Assembly: GCA_021521415.1 (NCBI GenBank)
Contig: JAIQDT010001947.1
Span: 62,001 to 126,000, forward strand
Direction: 5' to 3'
DNA: 64,000 nt
DNA from: Bidens hawaiensis
Taxonomy: Eukaryota; Streptophyta; Magnoliopsida; Asterales; Asteraceae
The position numbers and the translations under genes are program-made. Positions 1-11,808 of the stretch are shown here, one piece after another (the stretch's first letter is position 1; every line of letters starts with the position of its first letter). The notes beneath the pieces are model-generated. The model did no database searches and was not told the origin of the DNA. It saw only the letters and a program-made list of their open reading frames with translations.

Positions 1-467
1 ATGCATGCAAGTATCCTTGGGATCCAGACGAGTACAATCCTGTAGACCCTGAGTGCTGGAAGAGCCAGGATCCAAGGTTGTACGCCGTGGTTGACTCCGG
101 ACGCACAAATCCTGAGGATCCTGGAGGAGTGAAATCCAGAGATCTTGGGATTAATGGTGTGAATTCTTCCGTCGGCTTCTTGGCCTTTCTGATATCTTCC
201 AGTTCCTTCACCAGCATCTGGTTGGTCTTGTTTTGGCGATCCATCTATTCCTGTAATCGCTTATATATAGACAAAATCATTATTAGATACCATAATGGGA
301 TCCTGGGGAGATGGTCTCGTTCCCGCGAACACCGGAGTGGCGACTTTCTTTTGAGTGTTGTCAGGTTTCTTTGGGATACCACCAGCAGAAGGAGGAGACA
401 TAGAAGGCCTCACAGAGGAATCCGAAGCCGCGACAGAAGAAGAAACAATTTTCGGTTGGGTAGACAT
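1..467 (-). pseudogene. gag 5' portion of an LTR retrotransposon (broken)
   Basis: An ATG at 467 opens a Ser/Pro/Lys-rich reading frame (MSTQPKIVSSS...) that runs about 65 codons to a TAA. The frame then shifts inside a short TA run near 260-270, reads through a TAG just before MDRQNKTNQ, and stays open to the window edge (ELEDIRKAKKP..., then Gly/Ser-rich). A coiled, charged stretch following a low-complexity N-terminus resembles gag of Tat-type Ty3/gypsy elements. The family assignment is inference. The frameshift and stop mean this copy cannot make a normal Gag. It lies downstream, on the minus strand, of the leader at 548-1372 and the LTR at 1373-1901. Confidence 0.5.
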
Positions 468-527
468 GTTGTGGATATTGAGAGTAGGGTTTAGTTTGAG
501 AGTTGATAATGATCAAAGCACCATTTG

Positions 528-545
528 CCCCACGGTGGGCGCCAA
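528..545 (-). other. Primer-binding-site-like motif (TGGCGCCCACCG type)
   Basis: Read on the minus strand this is TGGCGCCCACCGTGGGGC, the kind of sequence that follows the 5' LTR in many Tat-lineage gypsy elements. It sits 61 bp upstream of the gag start. The plus-strand base run just outside it begins TGTTTCGGTC, which would be a legal LTR end (GACCGAAACA on the minus strand), so an LTR could start at 548. I could not find its other end. Confidence 0.4.
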
Positions 546-1372
546 ATTGTTTCGGTCAAAAATTAACAAAGCAACTTTTGATCAAATTAGTGCGTGAGGT
601 AGAGTGCTTGATGGTAAAACGAATGAACACAATGATGTGATTACGAGGGAAAAAGCCCCTCCGAACTATATCGATCGAGATCTTTGACCTGCATCCCGGT
701 GCCTAATCGATCATCTCAACCATTTGGTTAGTAAGATAAGGTTCAATCTTCAACTACTCAACATCAAGTGATCAGTTTCATCAGAAAACCACCTTGACAG
801 AATCTAACACACATGCCCTGTAATAATCATCAAAAGCATAACCAAGCCTCCATGATCTTTATTACCCGAGAATCCATTATCTCCAAAAACATTATCACCA
901 AATTTTTCCTCAATGATCTTCCTTTCATATGAACGACATATAAAAATTTTCGTTCAAGAAAATTTCCCGAAAATACCTTTTTTTTGGAATACCATATCTT
1001 GAACGTCGGAGGAAAAAGGAAAGCATATCGTTAACTTCACCTGATAACTTCACCCGTTAACTTCACCTGATAACTTCACCACCTAATAACTTCACCAGAT
1101 AACTTCACCACCTGATAACTTCGCCAACCAATAACTTCGCCAACCAATAACTTCACCAGCCAATAACTTCGCCAACCAGTAACTTCGCCCTTTGTTAACT
1201 TCACCTTCTAGTAACTTCGCCAAAACCCTGAAATTCTAGCGACAACTTCGCCAAAACCCTATAACTTCGCCAAAACCGTCTTTTCCAACTAAAACCAGAT
1301 CTGAAACGTGCTAAAAACACCAAAACGCAGATCTCGAACCATAGCATAAGAGCCTACGGTTCTAATACCACT
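546..1372 (-). other. Retrotransposon leader or LTR with GAAGTT minisatellite
   Basis: No gene is visible. The stretch 1039-1275 is a degenerate tandem array of 12-18 bp units built around TAACTTCRCC (GGYGAAGTTA on the minus strand), with roughly fifteen copies. The rest is ordinary AT-rich DNA. Its right end, 1356-1371, reads TGGTATTAGAACC on the minus strand, close to the TGGTATCAGAGCC primer site complementary to initiator-Met tRNA. The region is therefore probably the 5' leader of the element whose LTR is at 1373-1901. Confidence 0.4.
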
Positions 1373-1901
1373 TGTAAGTCCCCCCGGGGCGTCGGTGATC
1401 GATACGAGATCCGCACGATGTCTAGGAGTGCGGAATCCTCCTAGACTCGCTTATGGTGTTGGAGACGAATAACACGATAACACACAAACAAACACACGAA
1501 CGAAATAAATAGGCCTGCAGACCGCTTTATATATTAATCAAAACACATTACATACCGAAAGAGAAAATATGTTACGGCCGACCCGAGGTGAGCTGTACCT
1601 CGGGTCTGCCCACGAGACTTTCCCTATCTGTTTTCTCTAGACAACTTTTCTTCTCTCACTCTCTCTTTTCTAATCAACACCTAACCTTGAACATAACATA
1701 CATATATATAGATAAACATCTACAGTGGCTTGGGCTTGGGCCTATGGTGAAGTTGTCCTAACTTCACCAACACGTGAAGTTGTCCTAACTTCACCAACAC
1801 GTGAAGTTGTTCTAACTTCACCTATGACGAAGTTGGATCCCTCCACAACTTCTCCCCAACTAGTCGGAATTGCATAGCGACGGTCACAAAATGCACCAAC
1901 A
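1373..1901 (-). repeat. 5' LTR of a minus-strand LTR retrotransposon
   Basis: On the minus strand the block starts TGTTGGTGCAT and ends GGACTTACA, so it has TG..CA ends, and is followed at once by a Met-type primer-site-like motif. It shares its first bases and an internal hairpin around GTGCGGAATCC with the solo LTR at 10455-10865. Near its start it contains three copies of a GTGAAGTT/AACTTCAC inverted motif (1744-1840). The matching 3' LTR would lie left of the window, so a target duplication cannot be tested. Confidence 0.5.
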
Positions 1902-2502
1902 GATATGCACTCACTGTCTGTTCTGGACATGAACTACTTCAGAAGGGACTGTTGGTGGAGGAGAAGAGGAGGACACGCTACAAGGTTGGTTTAAGCATTT
2001 CTTGAAGCATGAATAGAGGAAAAGCTATCCAAAGTTTGCTCTTAATCCGGGTAGAGCATTCAAGTCAAAAGAGATCAATCAGGTTACCAAAAATCCGGTC
2101 AAAGGATGGAGATACAAGATGCCTAAGACCACAGAGAGCCTATCATGCATGGGATGCCGTATGATGACAACTTTCTTTACGACTTCATCTCGTGGGAGTT
2201 CGACAATGACACAGGAGAGGTGATCATTCATTGCAAAAGCATGCATCACATCCGGTTCTTTGATGAGCATGAGCTAACAGGGTTTGGAAAGGAAGATCTG
2301 ATGAAGTTGTATAGATGTCCTTTATGCATGGTTGAGGATGTGCGCAAGGACTACAGTGACGCCATTGTGGGAATGTTCAACAAGTTTGTCCGTTTTCTTG
2401 TTGAAAAACAACTGTTTGATGAACACGAGGTGTTTGAGTACGAGTCCGAGTCCGACTAATGATGGAAGCTAACTAGACAAATACCAATGACTAGAGGGAG
2501 AT
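1902..2502 (+). pseudogene. 3' coding remnant of an LTR retrotransposon
   Basis: An open frame at 2145-2459 encodes about 104 residues ending in a very acidic tail (EYESESD), containing a Cys pair (CPLC) and His-rich stretches. A second frame upstream (roughly 1960-2160, ...NQVTKNPVKGWRYK) leads into it through a frameshift and an internal stop. I do not recognise a domain. The block ends in a purine-rich stretch (AGAGGGAGAT at 2493-2502) directly before a TG, as a polypurine tract does before a 3' LTR, which is why I read it as the 3' end of an element. Confidence 0.35.
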
Positions 2503-2888
2503 TGTAAGGCCCATTTTGTATTTAGTGTTTCGTATTTGTATTTAACGTTTAGTTTATGTAATGTTAGCTAGTTGGACTTTGTTCATTGGGATGTTTAGGC
2601 CCAAGACCATTTGTAATTGAGCCCAATGGGCCGTGAATAATGAAAAGCTAGTGTATGAACACACACACTATATATAGCATACAATGTGTACTCATACACA
2701 AATAACCTTTTGTCAGTCTTATCTACTTGTTACTCTCAAACACTCTCCTCTCTCCCTACTCTCACGACAATAATATACCAAACAAGATCTGAGATCTCGG
2801 TCATCACTAATGATTTCCGTTAGCTAGTGTAGAGGTTGATCCAAGTAGGCTAGTAATAATGTTGTTAGATCCGGTCAAGGAACCTACA
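2503..2888 (+). repeat. LTR (probable 3' LTR, 386 bp)
   Basis: It starts TGTAAGGCCC after a purine tract and ends AGATCCGG...GGAACCTACA. That terminus closely matches the end of the solo LTR at 10455-10865, so the two belong to related families. It includes a TATATA stretch near 2670 and CT-rich DNA typical of an R/U5 region. No matching 5' LTR lies in the window, and the preceding internal region is interrupted by the minus-strand element. Confidence 0.45.
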
Positions 2889-3322
2889 CTCTGTGGAAGT
2901 TATCTAATATGTGATCATCCATTGTTTCATTATTTATTTGCTTATCATTTCAATGATTTATAAGAGTCTCCAATGGGTTTGTATCATTCATCTGTTTTTG
3001 GGAGAGGCCATATTAAATTGATTAGCGCATGAAAATACCAGGCCATAAATGTTTTTTTAGGGAGACAGGATTAAGTAGACAAGTAGTGGATATTCATGCA
3101 TTGGCAAGTTGCATGACTTCACATTGGTGTTGTCATATTGGGAAATAATTTTTATTTTTGTATATAAATATTGGCTGTAAGACAGTAATTCTGTATTACT
3201 AGAAAAATACTCAGGTATTTTTAAATATTGCTATGCATCATAACATCCACAGTTATTATTTATGCATGATGTAGATAATATGCACTACCAGAGTAACAGG
3301 TAATTTGCATGTGTAATACATA
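2889..3322. other. Intergenic, no gene seen
   Basis: AT-rich DNA without a convincing reading frame or repeat. Confidence 0.5.
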
Positions 3323-3330
3323 CTTTCTTG

Positions 3331-5762
3331 TAGGGGTGTGCGGATAACGGGTAGAACCGAAAAAACCCGAAAACCGACCCGAAAAAGACCGAAACCGAAC
3401 CTAACCTGTGCATATCGGTCAGTCATCGGTTCTATATCTAATAAATTTTTGGTTTCAGTCTCGGGTTCGGGTCTGGATTGAATGTGCTGCATGAAACCCG
3501 AACCGACCCGAAGAAAGTTAATAGTTAACCCTCTTGTATGTTCCCATTGAGTACTTAGAGTGAAAAGGATAAAGCAGAGTAATTTTGCAGAATTTCATGT
3601 TGACGATTGATGAAGGCGGTCTGACGAAGTTTAGCATGAAAATGTGAAGAAGACGAAGGCCTTTATTATAAATAAATTTTATTTACTTTATTAAACTATG
3701 GGGCATTTACATATTTCCCCTTATTAAGTATCTTAATTACATATTTCCCCAACTTTAATAAAACAATTACATATTTCCCCTTTTTAAAACATGTATATTA
3801 TATATTTACCCAAATCACTAAAATGAATTTATTAGTTGACTATTATACCCTTAAGTTAAAAAATACAAAATAAAAAGACATCTCAAAATCATGAGGATCC
3901 CAATCCCCGACTCCCATTCATTCACCCATCGTCATTATTATCGTTATTCTCTCCGGCACCGACTCCCATTGAAGCTGCCACTCCTAACCCACTGTTCACC
4001 ATTTTCATCATCTCCGACGTTCACCACTCTCTCCACCGATTACCGTTACTGAAACCCACCAACCCCTGCCGGCAACCACCACTATTGAAACCCACCGCAA
4101 ACCCCCTCCGTTGAAACCCACTGCAAACCACCACCGTTGAAACCCACGACAAACCACCCCACCTCTACCGACCACCACCACCCTCTCCTCCGGTTCTCCC
4201 TACAGTTCTCAACCACCACTGTCTGATTCCATCATCCCTAATGTTAGTTTGTAGGTTGGATGAGCATTGCCGGTTAGGTCTCGTCGTAGGCGCCGTTGGG
4301 TTGCTCCCAGGTGTTGTAGTCAGAGAGGAAACATACATAAATTAAGGTTGCTAGAATTGAAAAGAAATATAAAAAAGGTATTTGGGTAATTTTGTGTGAA
4401 AAGGGGAAATATGTAATAAAATTTTAAGGATTAAACAAATATGTAATAAGGCCTCTTAATAAGATAAAATATGTAAAAATCACTTAAACTAAATAGTCTA
4501 TCATAAAAAAGTTGACAAGACAACACAAAGATGTTATATTTTCTGACACATGCTATATTTTATCACTATTATCTAAGTTTGAAAAATCCCTTTTTTAAAT
4601 TAGTTTTTCTAGGCATTCTTATTAAATAATTATATTTTAATTTTCTTTTTTAATTTGTTTTATACGTAAATTTTAAAACAAAGACTAATATAACATGAAA
4701 TAAAATAGGCCTATTTTATTTTAAATTAAATTAGGAAACTGATACGAACCGATGATATTTCGGTTGAAATCTTGTTATGACCCAAAAATACGAGCTGATA
4801 CGAATTCGTTGATTATGGAACTGATGGACAAAAAAAAGTAATAAAAAAACCCGCGCATTGTGTTTGCAAACTAACGCGAATTTAGTCGGAATTGACACGG
4901 GCTCGGTTGGTATAAGATTACGATTCCGAAAATTAAAGCAATAAGTTAATTCGTCCACACTCCGAGTACATCAAATTAACATATTTACATAAAAACGACC
5001 ATGGCGAAAACCAAAATTATAGGCGTGTTGTGGTCTTGACCTGACACGGGTTCCGTCTAGAATCAATGGACTAAAATAACTCGCGGGGGAAAAACCTTGA
5101 GTTGCGACCGCGAGCTAACGCGAATTTGGCTTGAATCATTTGACGGTATTAACGATAAAAAAAACTCGTATTTTACGGCAGCGAAACGACACAAATTTGA
5201 AAATGGTAAAACAAATTAAAAGCAAATAAGAAGTTTGGCGAACAATAACGTAATTACGTCGCCAAACATCTTAATTATATATATAATAATAAACTAAGAT
5301 GAAATGAAATTCATCACTAAACAAATAAATATTACATGAAAAATTAAGTTAATAAATAAGAATAAATTTGGTTGAAAATAGTCTAACGGTCTAAAACTTA
5401 GATTACTTTATATTATTTTTATTACCATCTCCTACCTTCTCTTCCTTCTTTCAAAGGTTCTCTCTCTGTCTACACTTAACATTACCTTCTCTTCATTCTC
5501 TCAGCGGTTCCCTCTCTCTACACTTCAGAGATGTACAATCAAAATTTTTCACTTCGTATGGTCTTCAATTAACTTCAACAACTCGATGTCTAAATCTTTG
5601 ATGCTGAAGCATTTTCGGGTCTCGGTCTATTGCAAATGACCGACGGACCGAGCTCCTGAGGGACCGAAACCCGACCCTCTACAATAGGTCCGGTTTTCGG
5701 GTTCTAATTTTTAAGCATTCGGTCATCGGGTCGGGTCGGGTAACTCACTTTGCACACCCCTA
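3331..5762. mobile_element. Non-autonomous hAT element (2.4 kb)
   Basis: The ends are inverted repeats: TAGGGGTGTGC at 3331 and GCACACCCCTA ending at 5762. Both ends are flanked by the 8-bp direct repeat CTTTCTTG (3323-3330 and 5763-5770), the target-site length of hAT transposases. Subterminal DNA is full of ACCCGA/CGGGT repeats. No transposase is encoded, so it must be moved in trans. A smaller element is nested at 3700-4483. Confidence 0.85.
3700..4483. mobile_element. Nested MULE-like element
   Basis: The ends are inverted and rich in TTACATATTT (left GGGGCATTTACATATTTCC, right a related sequence ending in AAAAATCAC). The flanks TTAAACTAT (3691-3699) and TTAAACTAA (4484-4492) match at 8 of 9 positions, a length expected for Mutator-like elements. 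The interior is GC-richer than its surroundings and Pro/Thr-codon-like, with repeated TTGAAACCCACC motifs; it could be captured genic DNA (Pack-MULE style), but I recognise no protein. Confidence 0.5.
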
Positions 5763-5770
5763 CTTTCTTG

Positions 5771-6351
5771 GAGAAAACAAAGAATGACCCAAAGACGAGG
5801 CTGTGCAACCTTGCTTGGAGACTTTGTTCATCCAATGCAGCTGAGTCTGCATGGCAATTGAGGTAATATTATAAGTTATAATTTAAAAATAGTTAGGCTA
5901 TGCTTTTTCTTTCTTCGAATTTTGAATTTGTGTTGGTACTTTTATAGGGTAGTCACAACTAAATGGTACTTGTAAATTTTAATGCATCCAGCTATCACTC
6001 TAGATACATGAGATTGCGGGTTCACCATCTGGCTTAGGTTGAGGGCACTGTGACCGTTACATTACACAGATTATCATGATGCATCTTTAGTTTGATCTAT
6101 CCGTCCTTTTCTACTTTTAAAATGCAATATAAAGACGTCACTCCATTAATAAAAATCTGGTATCTTTGCTTAATTAGCAAATGTAATATTTTGTGCTTAA
6201 TTAGTATATGCAATATTTTATTGAAAGACTTGTTTATTATGGATATTTATTAAATATTATAAAATTGTTATAACCTGTACTTTTAAATTGTCTAAACAAC
6301 GTATATAAGATAAGTTGATTGTCAAGTTGTATTATTTATATTTATTTTATA
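5771..6351. other. Intergenic, no gene seen
   Basis: AT-rich DNA between the hAT and the Helitron; no supported feature. Confidence 0.5.
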
Positions 6352-6634
6352 CTAGTTTTTATCCCTCTGTATTACGGAGGTTGTTTTACATTATTCGTTT
6401 TTAATATTTATATATTTTTTTGGAGTTTAATTTTATTTATTGTAAGAAAATTTATAATATACAGAGTTTGACGATAAAAGGGTTTCACAAATAGCTAAGA
6501 TGTTATAAACCGGTTTAAAAGTAGTATGGGTTTGTTGAGTCCCAAGACCCGCTTATTTTTTTACTATAAAATTGTTTCTTAATAATAAATAATATCTTTA
6601 AAAAATCATATAATATTTTTAGTATATCCTATTT

Positions 6635-6664
6635 CACTACGTGAAAATTGACCTTCGGCCACAC
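6635..6664 (+). repeat. CACTA left terminal inverted repeat
   Basis: Thirty bases starting CACTACGTGAA and ending CTTCGGCCACAC, pairing with 32834-32863 with two mismatches. Confidence 0.93.
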
Positions 6665-8063
6665 GAAAAAAGTGTGGCCTACGCCTTTAGCCACACACAT
6701 TTTGTTCAGGTCATATGTGGCCAAAGGTCGCGACACCGTGGGTATGATATGGCCACACACAGTTTTTAGTGGCCTTATGTGGTAATAAATGTGGCTAAAG
6801 GGTACAGGCATTAGTTGTTGGCCATCAAGAAGCCTCTCCAATAAGTGTGGCTAAACGGTAGAAAAATGCCACATGACTATTTCCTATGAGTGACCATTGC
6901 ACGTATATAGCCACATGAATTATTATTTCAGCCACATGAATTTTACAATAATGTGGCCAATAGGGTTGTGTTAAGCTTGCATTGTGACCTATACCGTGTG
7001 CATATAGCAAAGAAATGCCAACTTAAATTTAGTAATAGAGTGGCTAATTATAGGATATAGACACTGGATATTATATTAAACGTGGCTAAATATGTTTACT
7101 TGCCACTTAAACACTTCTTTGTAGATTATAGTGTGGCTATTGTCGTACCGTTTGTCACACATAATGCTTTTCGTAATTGAAAGTGTGGCTATTGTCTAAC
7201 TTTTCGTCACACATAGTGAGGTACTGAGTGGCTAATAATATCATATAGACACTTGAGGTTATTGTCAGTGTGGCTAAAAATGTGAACTTGCTAGTCAAAA
7301 TCTGTTTTGTAGTTTGTGATGTGGCCATTGTCTTACCGTTTGTCACACATAATGCTATTCGTAATTTAAAGAGTGGCTATTGTCAAACTTTTCGTCACAC
7401 GTAGTAATGTATTGTGTGGCCAAACATATCATATAGACACTGGAGGTTATTGTCAATATGGCTAAAAATGTGAAGTTGCCACTCAAACACTTTTTTTGTA
7501 GTTTGTTGTGTGGCCATTGTCTTACCGTTTGTCACGCATAATGTTATTCGTAATTTAAAGTGTGGCTATTCTCAAACTTTTTGTCACACATAGTGATGTA
7601 TTGTGTGGCCGAACATAACATATAGACACTGGAGGTTATTGACAATGTGGCTAAAAATGTGAAGTTGCCACTCAAACACTCTTTTGTAGTTTGTGGTATG
7701 GCCATTGTCTTACCGTTTGTCACGCATAATGTTATCAGTAATTTAAAGTGTGGCTATTTTCAAACTTTTCGTCACACATAGTGATGTATTGTGTGGCCAA
7801 GCATAACATATAGACACTGGAGGTTATTGTCAATGTGGCTAAAAATGTGAAGTTGCCACTCAAACACTCTTTTGTAGTTTGTGGTGTGGCCATTGTCTTA
7901 TCGTTTGTCACGCATAATGCTATTCGTTATTTAAAGTGTGGCTATTCTCAAACTTTTCGTCACACATAGTGATTTTTGTAATTTCAGGTGTGGCTATTGT
8001 CTTACTTTTGGCCACACCTATTTAATGTGTTCTATGTGGCCAAATTGTGTGTAATTAGGTAGT
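6665..8063 (+). repeat. CACTA left subterminal repeat array (~188-bp units)
   Basis: The whole arm is built of GTGTGGCTA / TAGCCACAC and CGTCACACATA motifs. From about 7060 to 8000 they are arranged in five tandem units of about 188 bp: the phrase TAGACACTGGAGGTTATTG recurs near 7433, 7622 and 7810, with more diverged copies near 7060 and 7244. Subterminal motif clusters of this sort are bound by TNPA-type proteins in En/Spm elements; binding here is inference. Confidence 0.85.
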
Positions 8064-8067
8064 ATAA

Positions 8068-8209
8068 TTATTTTTATTTTTTGTGCAGTAATATAAAACA
8101 GCTATAAGCAAGCATGACAAAACAAAATTAGAGACAAATTATTTTTATTTTTTGTGCAGTAATATAAAACAGCTATAAGCAAGCATGACAAAACAAAATT
8201 AGAAACAAA
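8068..8209. repeat. 71-bp tandem duplication
   Basis: 8068-8138 and 8139-8209 are nearly identical copies (one visible difference, GAGACAAATT versus GAAACAAATT). It lies just inside the left subterminal array, past the 3' end of the TNPA-like gene. Confidence 0.85.
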
Positions 8210-8499
8210 TTATATTAACAAAAATATTCACTTAAGCAAATGTATATGCAAAATATCTTACAAAATACAAAAATAACGACTACCTATATACTAGCTAAGG
8301 CGTCGGTTTTTTGGCACTGCTCCTTGTCTTCTGTTTGGCCACCCTGTCTATCGTTGTGTACTTTGCCTTTGCCTTCTTGACAGATCTGTCTGGTTCTTTT
8401 GAGGATGGGAGTGGTGGTAGCTGGAACAACAGAATATGAAAAACAAATATGTATAATTAATGTCATATTTTGTAATTGAATAGAACAAAATAGTAGGCC

Positions 8500-8700
8500 T
8501 GCAAACGAACCGAACGTTCGTTTAACCGTTCGTGAACCTTTCGGCGGGAAGTTTGTTTATGTTCGTTTATCTTTGTTCAATTACGTTAGTCTAGATTATA
8601 AACAAACGAACATAAACGAACACAAGTGTTCATTTTTTAAACTAAATGAAAATGAACATAGATATTTGTTCGGTTAAGTTAAAAGGGAACAAACCTCCTG
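8500..8700. repeat. GAACGTTCGTTTA-type dispersed repeat
   Basis: Repeated AACGAACATAAACGAAC words in both orientations, in an intron of the TNPA-like gene. The same word family occurs at about 47020-47240 and 59655-60090, so it is a dispersed non-autonomous element, probably hAT-like. No clean target duplication was found here. Confidence 0.5.
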
Positions 8701-9156
8701 GTCACATAAGATTAGGTTTTCTGGCCAAGCAACAAAAGTACCACGTGCGTCGCCAACAGTCACAATTTCACCTGCCTCACAAGGAATAATTGTTTGTTCC
8801 TTTATAACTTCATCAATAATAACTTTATAGCAACCCTCCGGGACCATTAAACTGTATCACATGCCACCTTGTTACGCTTGTCATGCACACACAAACAACA
8901 CTCATACACCTATAAACAAGCATGTGAAATTAACAATGTTGAAGTCAATATATAAGTACATACACATGTTGGTTGGAAATTAACAATGTTTCGCGCAGTA
9001 CATACCTTTATTTCAGGATGTGGGGAAGATTCATCCGTAGATACATCAACTTTTCTTTTACGGCTTCTCCGTTTTACCTAAAAACCATTCAATGAATCAG
9101 CTTATGGATGGAAATCAATCAACAATTAAAGGAAAAACTGAAATTGCCAAATACTT

Positions 9157-9880
9157 ACTGATGGTTTTTTCGAGCCGTTACTATCCGGAGTGTGGTCAAC
9201 ATTGTTCTCTACAGGCTTCATTGGTAATATAAAAGAAATTGGAATTGTTAGACTTATTATTAGGTTATAAAATATAAAAACTGAAATTGCCAAATACTTA
9301 CTGATGTCGCGCTATGGGGATCGACTACCGTTTGGCCAACACTTTTTTCCACAATCTTGGCCTGCAATTCGGTAATAGAAAATGAGCACACTCGCATTGG
9401 AAACGAATTAGAAAAAGTACTGAAATCGTCAAATACTTACTGATGTCGCGATATGGGGAGTGGGTACCGTTTCGACAACTATTTTATCCGCAGACTTGGC
9501 CTACAATTAACTTATGCAAAATCAGCACACTCACATGGAAAGTTAATTATTAAAACAAATCAATCAAACTGTCAAATGCTTACATAAGAAGCGGATTCTT
9601 GTTGCACAGCCTCACCTGAGGTTAAGATGTTTCCCACATAACTGGCCTACAAATCAATTTATTAGGTTATGGAAAATGAAAAATCACATGGAAAGTTGTA
9701 ATAAACAAAGAAACTGTCAGATACTTACTAGTGCTGGCATTTTATTTTGCGCCACAACACTAGTACTTTGGTTAGAACCAACCTGGTTGGGAACAGGATT
9801 TACCTACGAATTGTGACAAAAACAGTGCCAATTATGTATGTCGAATGCATTAATTAATATGTAGCATACGTCACTTACTT
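9157..9880 (-). repeat. Tandem exon-intron units (~143 bp) inside the TNPA-like gene
   Basis: Splice-donor phrases (CTTACTGATG or related on the plus strand) recur at about 9157, 9298, 9437, 9582, 9725 and 9876, a spacing of 139-151 bp. Each unit carries one symmetric mini-exon of about 57-75 nt; the best pair encodes AKSADKIVVET...ATS and AKIVEKSVGQT...ATS. Intron sequence between them is also related. The array therefore arose by duplication of a whole exon-plus-intron unit. Confidence 0.7.
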
Positions 9881-10454
9881 GACTTGTCGACATTTCCGGC
9901 AACAATCCTTCGAGATGTCTGAACCTGGCCTCAAATGCTAACCGCTCCTTCTCACGGCTTGCTAGCATAGCATTCGTGGATTCAAGTAGAGACGTCAACC
10001 TGTTCACCACTACATCTCTCTGCACCACCTCATACTCAAGTTGGGCAATCCGTTGCTTAAACGAACCTTTTACCTGACTCACACCCCAATATTTACCTGT
10101 TGTCAATCCGTACCCAATCATTTTTAAAAACCCACCTTTCTCTTTGCCAAGCACTAAGGTGACGGCATCTGTGCACGGTTCAAGTGCCAGGGCTCCGGAG
10201 GCGATATGCTCCTCATGCTGAACCTGCAAGAAAACAAATATTCTAATACACTTGTAACACGCTTATGTATCCACATCAAGTGTTGAGACAAGTTATACAG
10301 ACTCAAGTTTTTTTGACACCAATATAAGGCAATGAATTGACTTTAACATGATTTAAAAGGTTTAATACTAAAACATACTAATTTGGTTGTCACGCCTTCG
10401 ACAACAGCATTCTTGTATGCACCATCTTTGTCCTCCCTTCCTTTCATCCACATT

Positions 10455-10865
10455 TGTTGGTACATGATGTCAGTAGTTCAGTGTCTAGTGTCTGTAATCG
10501 AGTTAGTTGGATTTGTCTTTTGGATGTAAGCGAAGTTCTCACAAGTTCGCTGATATAGGCGAACTTGTGGAACAAGCAAAGTTAGGAACAACTTCGCCTA
10601 AACATGCTAGGCGAAGTTGTCGTGCTTTATAAGTGTTTAGGTTACGGCTTAGTTGAAAAGAATCAGAGGTAACAAGTTTACGGGTTGTGTAATCGGTGAT
10701 CAGTGAATCACGTGTTTCCAGTTGCAATACAACGTGTCTTTGTTTATTGTAACGTGTGTTTGATCGTGTTACGTGTATCGTCTTCTACGCTCGTATCGTC
10801 TTACGTAGGGATTCCGCACCTACGTAGAACGAGATATTCCGTGTAGATCCGGCTGGGAACCTACA
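10455..10865 (+). mobile_element. Solo LTR (411 bp), TSD ACATT
   Basis: TGTTGGTACAT...GGAACCTACA, flanked on both sides by the 5-bp repeat ACATT (10450-10454 and 10866-10870). It is related to the LTRs at 1373-1901 and 2503-2888 and contains GCGAAGTTG repeats. It splits a coding exon of the TNPA-like gene: joining the flanks with one TSD restores an open frame (...VRALMWMKGRED...). Confidence 0.85.
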
Positions 10866-11808
10866 ACATTAATGCACGGACGGGGATCTCATCTGGTTCA
10901 ATTTCCCTCTTTTTGACCTTGTAAAATATTGAGAAAGCAGCTGACAGTCATGCGTTAGACAAATCATTGAACTAGAAAGAAAGCAGCTGACGGTGATTAC
11001 CAGTTTCTCTCGAAGGTAGGTATAACCCCCTCGTCCCATGTGATGATCAAAAACATTCTTTGCTCGAGCTTCCTTTGATGAAGCCGATTTTTTCTTCAAC
11101 CACACATTATAATCATTTCATTATATTTAAACAAAAAACATAAACCATATATAGTCTATCAATCTACGTTTGCAGAGTAGAGGATTTATACCTGAAACTG
11201 CTCTGATTGTGTGTACTCAACGAAGCGATCCCAGTCTTCTTGCCCGATCATCGTCCTGTGTCCTTTGGGTATCGCCTTCAGCTTCAGCGATTTACCGATG
11301 TTCGGCATAATGTATTTGGCATGCATTTCTCGTCTGAAATCCCGAAGAAGGTGTCCGAGCCGATTCATCACAGAAGGCCTGTGAGACACCTCAATCTCAA
11401 AATATTTCTGCATAATATAATACAATAAAGGTAAATTACTTCTCAAAATATAAAATGCACAAATAAAAATTAATAATAATCGTTATTTGTTCCCACAGTT
11501 TATCACTAAGCTCCTTTGTGATCTCCCTCCAACTTAAATGTCTCAAGCCAACTATTTCCCTTATAACATCCCCTAAAAAACTTGCAAACTTTGATCTGTT
11601 TTGGTCAGTGAACCTACCCAGATTATCAAACTCCACTACTATTCTGACACCTCCAGAGTATGCATAATCGGTACGTAGCTTAGGTAACCTCGTCAACCCC
11701 CTTGTAGGTTTTTGAGTAGTAGCAAAACTGTTGAAGGGTTCCATAGCTATCGTCGCTCTAGCATCGTCTGCTTGACCGTCGTCGTCGTTGGCTTCCTCGC
11801 TGGAGTAG

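Noticed and set aside
78..494. A 138-codon plus-strand frame at the window start
   Set aside because: It starts at TTG and is antisense to the gag-like frame; its Arg-rich composition is the shadow of that frame.
6665..8063. A CRISPR-like array
   Set aside because: The repeats are 188-bp transposon subterminal units without unique spacers, in a eukaryotic element.
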